Part shown: positions 1 to 5,823 of the stretch, piece after piece
Layout of the letters: each line of letters opens with the position of its first letter
Position numbering within the stretch: the first letter of the stretch is position 1
Origin: Chloroflexota bacterium
Lineage (GTDB): Bacteria > Chloroflexota > Limnocylindria > Limnocylindrales > CSP1-4
Length of the DNA stretch: 9,960 nucleotides
Reading direction: 5' to 3'
Assembly: GCA_013696275.1 (NCBI GenBank)
Contig: JACCYW010000011.1
Location: forward strand, 1 to 9,960
Notes under the pieces: model-generated
Databases searched by the model: none
What the model was told of the DNA's origin: nothing
Seen by the model: the letters and a program-made list of their open reading frames with translations, nothing else
Made by a program: the position numbers and the translations under genes

Positions 1-412
1 CTCGGTCGGGCGCGGCGATGAGCGCTACCGGCTCGGCATGGTGACGGATCTCGTCGGCCACCAACGCGGGCTGATCATCCGAGATGAGGCTCACCACGTT
101 CTCGCCGGGGATGTCGCTGGCCGTGACGAAGACCACCCTGGACCAGTCGAAGTCGGTCGCCAGTTCGATGGCCAGCAGGCGCGCGTGTGCTTCGGTCGAG
201 CGGATGGTCGCCCCGTACCAGGCGCCCGGAAACACGAGGTCGTCGGCGTAGCGCGCCGCACCGGTGAGCTTCTCCGGTCCTTCCCGCCGCAGCGGGAATA
301 TGGCGGCTCGCCCCACCGCCGGATCATCAGGGGGAGAGATGACCGGATCGGGTGTGGGCGCATCCCGCTGGGGAAGCGCGATGCGCCTTCGAGGCCGTGT
401 CGTGACCGTCAT
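1..412 (-). CDS. Molybdenum hydroxylase large subunit (xanthine dehydrogenase/aldehyde oxidase family), 5' part only
   Basis: The frame is open from the ATG at 412-410 to the left edge, giving 137 codons plus one base, so only the N-terminus is present. Residues 45-60 (GPEKLTGAARYADDLV) are the opening of the a/b hammerhead domain of this family. Residues 68-82 and 111-134 (DDQPALVADEIRHHAEP followed by VALIAA) continue it, matching the usual substrate-channel segment. Members bind a molybdopterin-cytosine cofactor and hydroxylate purines, aldehydes or CO together with FAD and [2Fe-2S] subunits. The molybdenum domain lies off the window, so the substrate cannot be inferred. The first 40 residues are Arg/Pro-rich and look unlike the family. 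No ribosome binding site precedes the ATG. An in-frame GTG within this extension (codon 34, about 311-313) would give a more usual start, and the frame also stays open upstream to about 526. No partner subunit gene is adjacent on the upstream side. Confidence 0.9.
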   Translation of the reverse strand, partial: MTVTTRPRRRIALPQRDAPTPDPVISPPDDPAVGRAAIFPLRREGPEKLTGAARYADDLVFPGAWYGATIRSTEAHARLLAIELATDFDWSRVVFVTASDIPGENVVSLISDDQPALVADEIRHHAEPVALIAAPDR

Positions 413-585
413 CGAGGGATGGTACTCGGCAGGTCGGCGACGATCCGAACCGCCCTCGTCGTGACCGCCTGTCAGCGACGCACGCCTCTTCGCCGCTGGC
501 TGTGCGGTGGCCGGGATGGCCGGCACTGGGAGCGCTACCGTAACGGTGAGATCGCGGCGCTCATCAACGACTGGGAGGATCATCG
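413..585. promoter_or_regulatory. Divergent intergenic region with a short inverted repeat
   Basis: This 173-base spacer separates the leftward Mo-hydroxylase gene from the rightward membrane-protein gene, so it should contain promoters for both. It holds a perfect inverted repeat, ACCGT-A-ACGGT, at 537-547, a possible dyad for a regulator. GGGAGG at 573-578 is the ribosome binding site of the rightward gene. I cannot identify a convincing -35/-10 pair on either strand. Open frames across it are continuations of shadow frames and carry no recognisable protein. Confidence 0.4.
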
Positions 586-1107
586 GTGTTATTCGCGCAT
601 CCTGACCTGCTGTTCCTGCTTGTCCTGTTCGGCCATATCGGTGGTTCCATCGTGGCTTTCGGACCAACCTTCGCGTTCCCGTTCCTGGGATCGGCCGGCG
701 GCCGCGAGCCGCAGCACGCCAACTTCGCGGTGCGCATGACCGAGCTGATCTCGCGTCGGTTGGTGGGACCGGTCGCCCTGTGGGTCGGTCTGACCGGCGT
801 GATCCTGGTCTTCCTGGCGCGTCGGGACTTCACCGAGCTTTGGCTGGGGCTGGCCATCGTCCTGTATGTCGTTGCGTTGCTGGTGTCCATCTTCCTGGCC
901 GGGTCGAACGCTCGACGGCTGATCGAGGCGACGAGCTCACCGCCACCGATGGCGGAGCAGGCTCCCGCCGCCGGTTCACCCGGGCATACCGGCCCACCGC
1001 CACAGATCGCACCACTCGTAGCTACCGCTCGGCGCTACGGCACGATCCTTACGCTGCTGCTGGTGGCCATCGTCCTGCTCATGGTCTTCAAGCCGGTGCT
1101 GGCCTAG
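586..1107 (+). CDS. Small integral membrane protein, DUF2269-like
   Basis: This is a 173-residue protein starting with GTG at 586. GGGAGG at 573-578, seven bases upstream, supports the start. It has four hydrophobic segments, at about residues 7-33, 59-77, 84-105 and 151-168. The first helix contains GHIGGSIVAFGPTFAF, and the next part is a short loop leading to the SRRLVGPVALWVGLTG segment. This layout and the small size resemble the DUF2269 family of predicted membrane proteins, whose function is unknown. A Pro/Ala-rich hydrophilic loop (about 117-142) precedes the last helix and has no obvious motif. It is divergent from the Mo-hydroxylase and 43 bases upstream of the M24 gene, so it may share a transcript with the latter. 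The coding call is strong. The family assignment is from the overall pattern only, and no function should be inferred. Confidence 0.85.
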   Translation: MLFAHPDLLFLLVLFGHIGGSIVAFGPTFAFPFLGSAGGREPQHANFAVRMTELISRRLVGPVALWVGLTGVILVFLARRDFTELWLGLAIVLYVVALLVSIFLAGSNARRLIEATSSPPPMAEQAPAAGSPGHTGPPPQIAPLVATARRYGTILTLLLVAIVLLMVFKPVLA

Positions 1108-1150
1108 ACGGCGGTCGGTCGGCTGGCACGATGACGGGCCCGACCCACCG

Positions 1151-2221
1151 GTGAGGGAGTCGCCGGCAAGGTCGGCGCTGGCCGAGGAAGCGGCGCCGGA
1201 GGTCTCCGGGACGGAGCGCAGCCAGTTCATGGGGGAACGGCTGGTCGCGGTCAGGAAGCTGGTCCGGGCGGCCGGTGGGCGCGCCGTGCTCCTCGATAGG
1301 CGGCGCGACATCGCATGGCTGACGGTCGGCGCACAGCATCACGTCGTGCTCGCCTCCGAGGCAGCGGTGGCACCGTTGTTGGTGACGGCTGACTCCTGCT
1401 ACGCGCTTGCCCCGGTCAACGAGGCAGCGCGCATCGCGGACGAGGAGTTGGCCGGACTTCCGGTCGAGGTCGTGTCATTGCCGTGGCATGAGCCGACCGC
1501 GGTGGCCAGCGAGGCCACGCGGCTCGGTGACGGAGCCGTCCTGTCGGCCGACGAGCTGGGTCAGCATCTGTTGGCCGTCCGCTCCCGGCTGGCGCCGCCC
1601 GAGCACGATCGGATGCGCTGGCTGGCCAGGCAGCTTGACGCCCGGATGAGCGCGACCCTGCAGACCCTGGAAGCGAACATGACGGAGGACGATGTGGCCG
1701 CCGCCATGGCTGCCGAGCTGGCCAGGTCAGGTGTCCGTGTGCCGGTCCTGTTGGTGGCCGCCGACGAGCGCATCGAGCGCTACCGCCATCCTCTTCCCCA
1801 GGGTCGGCCGGTGAAGCGACGGCTGATGTTGGTGGCGGTGGCCGAGCGCTGGGGGCTCCACGTCGCAGCGACGCGCTTCCGGGAGCTCGAGCCACCGGCG
1901 CCCGATCTTCAGGCTCGGATCGGCGCCTGCGCCGAGATCCTGGCCGCGATGCGTGCCGCCACCCGGCCGGGTCGGACGATGGGCGAGGTGATGGCAGCGG
2001 CCATCGCCGCCTATGGACGTAGTGGCTTCCCCGATGAGTGGCGCCTGCACCATCAGGGTGGTTCGATCGGCTATGCCGGCCGGGAGCGCATCGCCACACC
2101 GGATGACGCCACGACCATCCAGGTCGATATGGCCTTCGCCTGGAATCCCTCGATCCGCGGCGCCAAGGCTGAGGCGACGGACCTGCTCCGCGACGACGGC
2201 CTGGAGACCCTCATCGGCTGA
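1151..2221 (+). CDS. M24 (creatinase/Xaa-Pro aminopeptidase fold) protein with a degenerate metal site
   Basis: The protein is 356 residues from the GTG at 1151. An ATG at 1229-1231 (residue 27) is an alternative start and lies close to where family homology begins (ERLVAVRKLVRAAGGRAVLLD). Neither start has a good ribosome binding site. Residues 27-145 match the creatinase-type N-terminal domain, including the DIAWLTVG segment. Residues 150-345 match the pita-bread catalytic domain. Active M24 enzymes bind two metals with Asp, Asp, His, Glu, Glu. Here, by eye, the two Asp positions fall on Ala/Glu 230-232 (VAVAERWG) and Ala240 (HVAATRF). The His is kept (H300 or H301 in HHQGGSIGY). The first Glu is replaced by Asn332 (FAWNPSI), and the last Glu is kept (E341 in GAKAEATD). 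The substrate-site His in RYRHPLP (H213) is also kept. Hydrolysis of the usual dimetal type is therefore unlikely; a binding role or different chemistry is possible. The C-terminus stops soon after the last ligand motif. It probably follows the membrane-protein gene on one transcript. Confidence 0.88.
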   Translation: MRESPARSALAEEAAPEVSGTERSQFMGERLVAVRKLVRAAGGRAVLLDRRRDIAWLTVGAQHHVVLASEAAVAPLLVTADSCYALAPVNEAARIADEELAGLPVEVVSLPWHEPTAVASEATRLGDGAVLSADELGQHLLAVRSRLAPPEHDRMRWLARQLDARMSATLQTLEANMTEDDVAAAMAAELARSGVRVPVLLVAADERIERYRHPLPQGRPVKRRLMLVAVAERWGLHVAATRFRELEPPAPDLQARIGACAEILAAMRAATRPGRTMGEVMAAAIAAYGRSGFPDEWRLHHQGGSIGYAGRERIATPDDATTIQVDMAFAWNPSIRGAKAEATDLLRDDGLETLIG

Positions 2222-2231
2222 TCGACAGGCT

Positions 2232-2254
2232 GCGCGACGGGTCAGACGTCGCGC
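2232..2254. terminator. Perfect 8-bp hairpin at a convergent gene junction
   Basis: GCGCGACG at 2232-2239 is the exact reverse complement of CGTCGCGC at 2247-2254, with a 7-base loop (2240-2246). The two convergent genes end at 2221 (plus) and 2242 (minus), so the hairpin sits in the 20-base gap and in the last codons of the minus-strand gene, whose TGA lies in the loop. The placement suits a bidirectional transcription end. There is no T-tract on either side, so it is not a classical intrinsic terminator. The last residues of the minus-strand protein (ARDV) are encoded by one arm. Confidence 0.5.
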
Positions 2255-3123
2255 GCCTGGGCGATGACGTCGTGGCCGAAACGCTCGATGGAGTCGCTGT
2301 CGGCAAGTCGCGGAAGGACGAAGAAGACGCCCTGAGCGCCCGCCTCGGCGAGCCTGGCCGTGCGCTCCAGAAGCACCCCCGGCTCGGCCGTCTGGCCACG
2401 CCGGCCAGCCGCGTCGGACATGTCCAACCCGCAGAAGCGTTCGATCTGGTCGAAGTCCCGGCCGATGTCATCACAGTGGCGTCGCAGGACCTCCATCTTG
2501 TGGCGCATGACGTCTGGATCGGCCGTCGTCTGATGGGTGGCATCGCCGTACTGGGCGACGAAGCGCAGTGTCTTTCGCTCGCCGCCACCACCGATGAGGA
2601 TGGGCGGATGAGGTCTCTGCACGGGCGGCGGCGAATCCATCTGCTCCGAGAGCTGGACGCGCTTACCCTGGAATGGACCGGTCTCACCTTGCCAGGCGCG
2701 ATGGGCGAGTTGAAGCGTCTCTTCCAGGATCTCGAAGCGGTCCGTCCAGGTGCCGTACTCCACCCCGAACGCAGCGTGCTCGCGCTCGTTCCAGGCGGCG
2801 CCGATGCCCAGGTAAGCTCGCCCTGTGGAAAGGACATCCAGCGTCGTCGCCTGCTTCACGAGGACGGCCGGCGGCCGGTAGGTGACGCCTGTCACCAGGG
2901 TGCCCAGCTTGATGCGCTCGGTCGCCGCCGCTAGGTAGGCCAGCATCAGCCAGCCCTCCAGGATGGGTTGCTCCCACTTGCGCAACTGGATGAAGTGGTC
3001 CCACACCCACAGTGAGTGGAAACCTGCCGCTTCCGCTCGTTTCCCGATGGCGGCCAGGTGGCGGCCCATCTCGGGGCCTCCGCCGGGCCAGTCGAACTCG
3101 TTGATCTCCAGACCGAAATGCAT
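2242..3123 (-). CDS. LLM-class F420-type oxidoreductase, Rv1855c-like
   Basis: The 293-residue protein starts at the ATG at 3123-3121, with GGAGGA (3133-3128) four bases upstream. It has the bacterial luciferase-like TIM-barrel pattern. MHFGLEINEFDWPGG opens strand 1. Residues 34-44 (GFHSLWVWDHF) and 71-98 (IKLGTLVTGVTYRPP, then VKQATTLDVL) lead into GRAYLGIGAAWNEREHAAFG (101-120). This arrangement closely resembles the probable F420-dependent family typified by mycobacterial Rv1855c. Such enzymes move hydride between F420 or flavin and a small organic substrate in the cytoplasm, and the substrate is unknown for this branch. PHPPILIGGGGERKTLRFVA (171-190) is the usual phosphate/cofactor-binding strand. 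It lies downstream of the second LLM gene and ends at the convergent hairpin. F420 rather than FMN is inferred from family resemblance, not shown by the sequence. Confidence 0.93.
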   Translation of the reverse strand: MHFGLEINEFDWPGGGPEMGRHLAAIGKRAEAAGFHSLWVWDHFIQLRKWEQPILEGWLMLAYLAAATERIKLGTLVTGVTYRPPAVLVKQATTLDVLSTGRAYLGIGAAWNEREHAAFGVEYGTWTDRFEILEETLQLAHRAWQGETGPFQGKRVQLSEQMDSPPPVQRPHPPILIGGGGERKTLRFVAQYGDATHQTTADPDVMRHKMEVLRRHCDDIGRDFDQIERFCGLDMSDAAGRRGQTAEPGVLLERTARLAEAGAQGVFFVLPRLADSDSIERFGHDVIAQARDV

Positions 3124-3180
3124 GCCGTCCTCCGCTGTCGCTTGGCCGTCCGTGATGTCGTGACGGTATCCGATGGACGG
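3124..3180 (-). promoter_or_regulatory. Spacer between two LLM genes, with RBS and a weak inverted repeat
   Basis: This 57-base gap contains the strong ribosome binding site GGAGGA (minus strand, 3133-3128) for the downstream LLM gene. CCGTCC at 3146-3151 and GGACGG at 3175-3180 form a 6-base inverted repeat that begins directly after the stop codon of the upstream gene. Its 23-base interior makes it a poor terminator. The spacing allows either readthrough from the upstream gene or a separate promoter, and I see no clear -10/-35 pair. Confidence 0.3.
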
Positions 3181-4104
3181 TCAGCCCGGTGTGCGCGGTC
3201 CACCGGCCAGTCGAGCACGCAGCTCGGGGATGACATCGGTGGCGATGGTCCTTACCGTCACCTCGTCGGCTGGCGGTGGCAGGCCGGTCGTGAAGTCGGT
3301 GAAACCAAGTCGCGCGTGGTCTTCCACGAAGGCCCGATAGGTCGAAGGGTCGGTCATCTGCTGGCCACCTGTCCAGGTCGACCGCCGCACGCGCGCCGGA
3401 TGGCGCCCGGACTCGCGACAGAGGCGCTCGAACCGGCGTGCCTGTCCGGCTATGTCCTCCCGGTTGCCCTCGGTGGCCGTGCCCGCGGTGGCTGGGAAGG
3501 TGTCCCAGATGTCAGCGAAGCGGGCAGCGATGGCGAGCGTCCGTGGGCGGTGCGCTGCGATAAGGAAGGGGACACGCGGCTGCTGTACCGAGCGAGGCTG
3601 AAAAGGCGCATCGTCGAGCGTGAACTGCCGGCCATGGAAGGTCGTGCGCTCGTGGCGCATGAGGCTATCGATGAGTTCGACCGTCTCCGCCAGCCGCGAG
3701 ACGCGCTCCCCGCTCTTGGGAAAGGGCACGCCGTAGTGCCGGTGCTCCGGTTCATGCCAACCGGTACCCAGGCCCAGGATGAGCCGTCCGCCACTGATAT
3801 GGTCGACCGTCACCGCCTGCTTGGCCAGCACCGCGGGGTGTCGAAAGGTATTGCTGGTGACCAGTACACCGATGCGCAGGCGGGAGGTGCGGGCGGCGAG
3901 CGCAGCGAGCAGCGACCAGGCCTCCAGCACTGGCTCCTCATCCGATCCGTCGGTCGGCTGGAGATGATCGACCAGAAAGGCCTGATCGAAGCCCAGCTCC
4001 TCAGCCCACTCGAAGCGCTCGAGGATGCGCGACCAGCTCGAGCCGGCCTGGCCGAGGAAGAGACCGAAGCGCGGAGCGGGTCGCTCGATGGAGCGTTCAA
4101 GCAT
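3181..4104 (-). CDS. LLM-class flavin-dependent oxidoreductase
   Basis: The ATG at 4104-4102 gives 307 residues, beginning MLERSIERPAPRFGLFLGQAG. The frame stays open 45 codons further upstream, but that part overlaps the dehydrogenase gene and looks nothing like the family, so the shorter start is preferred. Family signatures follow in order: RFGLFLG (strand 1, 12-18), GFDQAFLVDHL (38-48), RIGVLVTSNTFRHPAVLAKQ (77-96), then GGRLILGLGTGWHEPEHRHYG (105-125). These are the hallmarks of luciferase-like F420- or FMN-using enzymes. It overlaps the dehydrogenase stop by 8 bases and has no clear ribosome binding site, so translation is probably coupled to that gene. It differs clearly from the neighbouring LLM protein throughout, so the pair are distant paralogues rather than a recent duplication. 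The substrate is not evident. Confidence 0.93.
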   Translation of the reverse strand: MLERSIERPAPRFGLFLGQAGSSWSRILERFEWAEELGFDQAFLVDHLQPTDGSDEEPVLEAWSLLAALAARTSRLRIGVLVTSNTFRHPAVLAKQAVTVDHISGGRLILGLGTGWHEPEHRHYGVPFPKSGERVSRLAETVELIDSLMRHERTTFHGRQFTLDDAPFQPRSVQQPRVPFLIAAHRPRTLAIAARFADIWDTFPATAGTATEGNREDIAGQARRFERLCRESGRHPARVRRSTWTGGQQMTDPSTYRAFVEDHARLGFTDFTTGLPPPADEVTVRTIATDVIPELRARLAGGPRTPG

Positions 4105-5116
4105 CCACTTGGCCGTCGGGGAATACGAGGACCTTGCCACTCTTGCCCGACCAGAAGAGCTCATAGGCTTGGGCAAGCTCGTCGAGCGGGTAGCGATGCG
4201 TGACGGCCCGAGATGGCTCCAGTCGGCCATCGATGACAAGCTGTTGATTCTGCGGGTACTCGGCCGGATCGAAGTACTCGCTGCCCAGCATCTGCTTCTC
4301 GGGAGCGATCAGGTCCCGGCTCACATCGACCGCCAGCGCCACTGGCGAGTGGCCCAGGAATACGATTTTGCCGCCGGGCGCAACGAGGTCGAGCGCCTGT
4401 CGCTGGGCGGCCGGGTTGCCGGAGGCTTCCAGGACGAGGGGCGGTCCCTCGGGCAGCGCGGCATGCACCTGCACCGCGGCATCGAGGCCGCCAACGATGG
4501 GTTCGGCACCGAGGGTGGCGGCCATGGCCAAGCGGTGTGCGGAGGGGTCGAGGGCAAGGATGCGTTCGACGCCAAAGGCGCGCAGCGCCATGACGCAGCC
4601 CAGCCCGAGCGGCCCGGCACCCATGACCAGAGCGGCGGGCGGGGGAGTGTCAAAGGCACCGCAGCGGCGTAGAGCGTGCAGAGCCGTACCCGTCACGTCG
4701 AGCAGGAGCACCGCCGTCTCCGCTGGCAGCGTGGGCTGGAGCGGGAGAAAGCAACGCTCGGGCACCACCATGCGGTCGGCGAATCCACCGTCACGGTCGA
4801 AGCCGAGCATCGCTTCCTTGCTCAGGCACGCTCCACGGGCGCCGGATCGGCAGCGCGAGCATCGCCCACACCAGGCGACCAGGAAAACGGATCCGACAGC
4901 TCCGTGGGCGCCACGGGTCCCCGGCCCGGCGGCCACTATCCGTCCGGCCGTCTCGTGCCCCGGTGTCACGGCCGAGCCGTTCGTCCAGGCCGCTCGATCC
5001 GAGCCACACAACCCCACCGCGATGACGTCGAGCAGGAGCTCACCCGGTCCGGGGACCGGATCGGGGACCTCCTCGATGGTGATGCGACCATGGCCATGGA
5101 ATCTGGCGCGGCGCAT
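4097..5116 (-). CDS. Zinc-dependent MDR alcohol dehydrogenase
   Basis: The 339-residue protein is of medium-chain dehydrogenase/reductase length. The catalytic-zinc ligands are visible as C37 (GLCGSD) and H54-E55 (PGHETAG), with D140 at the usual third acidic position (LLDVTGTALHAL). The structural zinc lobe has four cysteines, C83, C86, C89 and C97. The Rossmann motif GAGPLGLG is at 166-173, and an acidic D190 ends the second strand (ILALDPSAHR), which favours NAD(H) over NADP(H). It should oxidise a secondary alcohol or polyol in the cytoplasm; the substrate cannot be read from the sequence. The ATG at 5116-5114 is the only standard start between the upstream in-frame TGA and the conserved N-terminus. 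No ribosome binding site precedes it; instead a short inverted repeat occupies that position. It is the first gene of a minus-strand set with the two LLM oxidoreductases, suggesting a shared redox pathway. Confidence 0.94.
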   Translation of the reverse strand: MRRARFHGHGRITIEEVPDPVPGPGELLLDVIAVGLCGSDRAAWTNGSAVTPGHETAGRIVAAGPGTRGAHGAVGSVFLVAWCGRCSRCRSGARGACLSKEAMLGFDRDGGFADRMVVPERCFLPLQPTLPAETAVLLLDVTGTALHALRRCGAFDTPPPAALVMGAGPLGLGCVMALRAFGVERILALDPSAHRLAMAATLGAEPIVGGLDAAVQVHAALPEGPPLVLEASGNPAAQRQALDLVAPGGKIVFLGHSPVALAVDVSRDLIAPEKQMLGSEYFDPAEYPQNQQLVIDGRLEPSRAVTHRYPLDELAQAYELFWSGKSGKVLVFPDGQVDA

Positions 5117-5222
5117 CAGCCGGTCGGCTGGGGCAAGCGGAGGTCAGGGTGAAGCATCGGTCCGAGGTGCACGCCGACGATCATGCCTCGGCTAGCGTCA
5201 AGGCACCTTGAAGCGCGGGTCG
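5117..5222. promoter_or_regulatory. Divergent promoter region with two inverted repeats
   Basis: This region separates the leftward dehydrogenase from the rightward acetyltransferase. CAGCCG-GT-CGGCTG (5117-5130) abuts the dehydrogenase start codon, exactly where a ribosome binding site would be. CCGAGG (5162-5167) and CCTCGG (5186-5191) form a second inverted repeat with an 18-base interior. On the minus strand a TTGACG resembles a -35 element, but no -10 lies at a suitable distance. Dyads this short occur often by chance in GC-rich DNA. Confidence 0.3.
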
Positions 5223-5777
5223 ATGGCGTTGATGCAGGCCCCGCGGCTGAGCGATGGCCGGGTGACTCTGGGGGCCTATCGCCTCACCGACGCGCGAGCT
5301 CACCTGGCCGGAGAAGATGGCGAGCATTCCTTCCGGTTCCGCATGCCCCCATCGACACTGGCATCGGTCCGCCGGGCCATCGGGGCCTGGCAAAGCGACT
5401 GGCGGACCGGCGGCACCACGCGTGCCTTCGCCATCCGTTCGGCAGGCGGTCGACGGCTCATCGGCGGCTGCGAGTTGCGCATCGCCACGGCTGGTGACAC
5501 AGCGGCAGCTCCGGACGGGGAGGCACAGATCTCTTATTGGGTCTTTCCATCGCATCGCCGCCAAGGCTACGGCAGTCGAGCCGTATCGCTACTCGCCGGC
5601 TGGGCGTTCGACGAGTTGCCCATAGCCTCGATCATCGCGTATGTCGAGGCCGACAACCTCGGGTCGCGCGGCGTCCTGACGGCGTGCGGATTCCTCGAGG
5701 AAGGCTCGCGGCGATGGCCGGACGGCGTGGAACTCCTGTGTTACCGACGAGTCCGTCCGGCGCCGGCTGATCAGTGA
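5223..5777 (+). CDS. GNAT-family N-acetyltransferase
   Basis: From the ATG at 5223 the protein has 184 residues. A TTG at 5208 and an ATG at 5232 are alternatives, and none has a clear ribosome binding site. The acetyl-CoA-binding motif A is ISYWVFPSHRRQGYGSRAVS (103-122), with RRQGYGS as the pyrophosphate loop. Motif B follows as VEADNLGSRGVLTACGF (141-157), where the conserved Asn and Ser pattern and the final GF are intact. This arrangement is that of the RimJ/RimL-like branch, which acetylates protein N-termini or small amines. The substrate is not predictable here. The N-terminal half (DGRVTLGAYRLTDARAHLAG) matches the usual first strand and helix. The gene stands alone on the plus strand, divergent from the dehydrogenase and convergent with the glycosidase gene 46 bases away. 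No terminator hairpin is convincing in that gap. Confidence 0.92.
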   Translation: MALMQAPRLSDGRVTLGAYRLTDARAHLAGEDGEHSFRFRMPPSTLASVRRAIGAWQSDWRTGGTTRAFAIRSAGGRRLIGGCELRIATAGDTAAAPDGEAQISYWVFPSHRRQGYGSRAVSLLAGWAFDELPIASIIAYVEADNLGSRGVLTACGFLEEGSRRWPDGVELLCYRRVRPAPADQ

Positions 5778-5823
5778 CGCTGCCCGACGTTGAGCCTGGT
5801 GCTTCATCCCGTCGCCGCCGAGG

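Noticed and set aside
38..739. Plus-strand open frame of 233 codons
   Set aside because: It overlaps the Mo-hydroxylase on the opposite strand and the membrane-protein gene in another frame, and its translation resembles no protein family. A short plausible stretch near 530-580 is not enough.
1113..1145. Possible hairpin GGTCGG/CCGACC between the DUF2269-like and M24 genes
   Set aside because: It is a 6-bp stem with a 17-base loop and no T-tract, so it is too weak to call a terminator.
2272..2934. Plus-strand open frame of 220 codons
   Set aside because: It is antisense to the Rv1855c-like gene, with no recognisable motif.
3016..4203. Long plus-strand open frame of 395 codons
   Set aside because: It lies opposite two well-supported LLM genes, has no domain-like pattern and is Arg/Gly/Ala-rich, as expected of an antisense frame in GC-rich DNA.
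4025..5195. Several plus-strand frames opposite the dehydrogenase
   Set aside because: The zinc ligands and nucleotide-binding motif on the minus strand establish the true gene; these frames are Arg/Ser/Pro-rich shadows.
5757..5774. Overlapping palindromes CCGGCGCCGG and CTGATCAG at the end of the acetyltransferase gene
   Set aside because: They lie within coding sequence, have no loop, and are expected by chance at this GC content.
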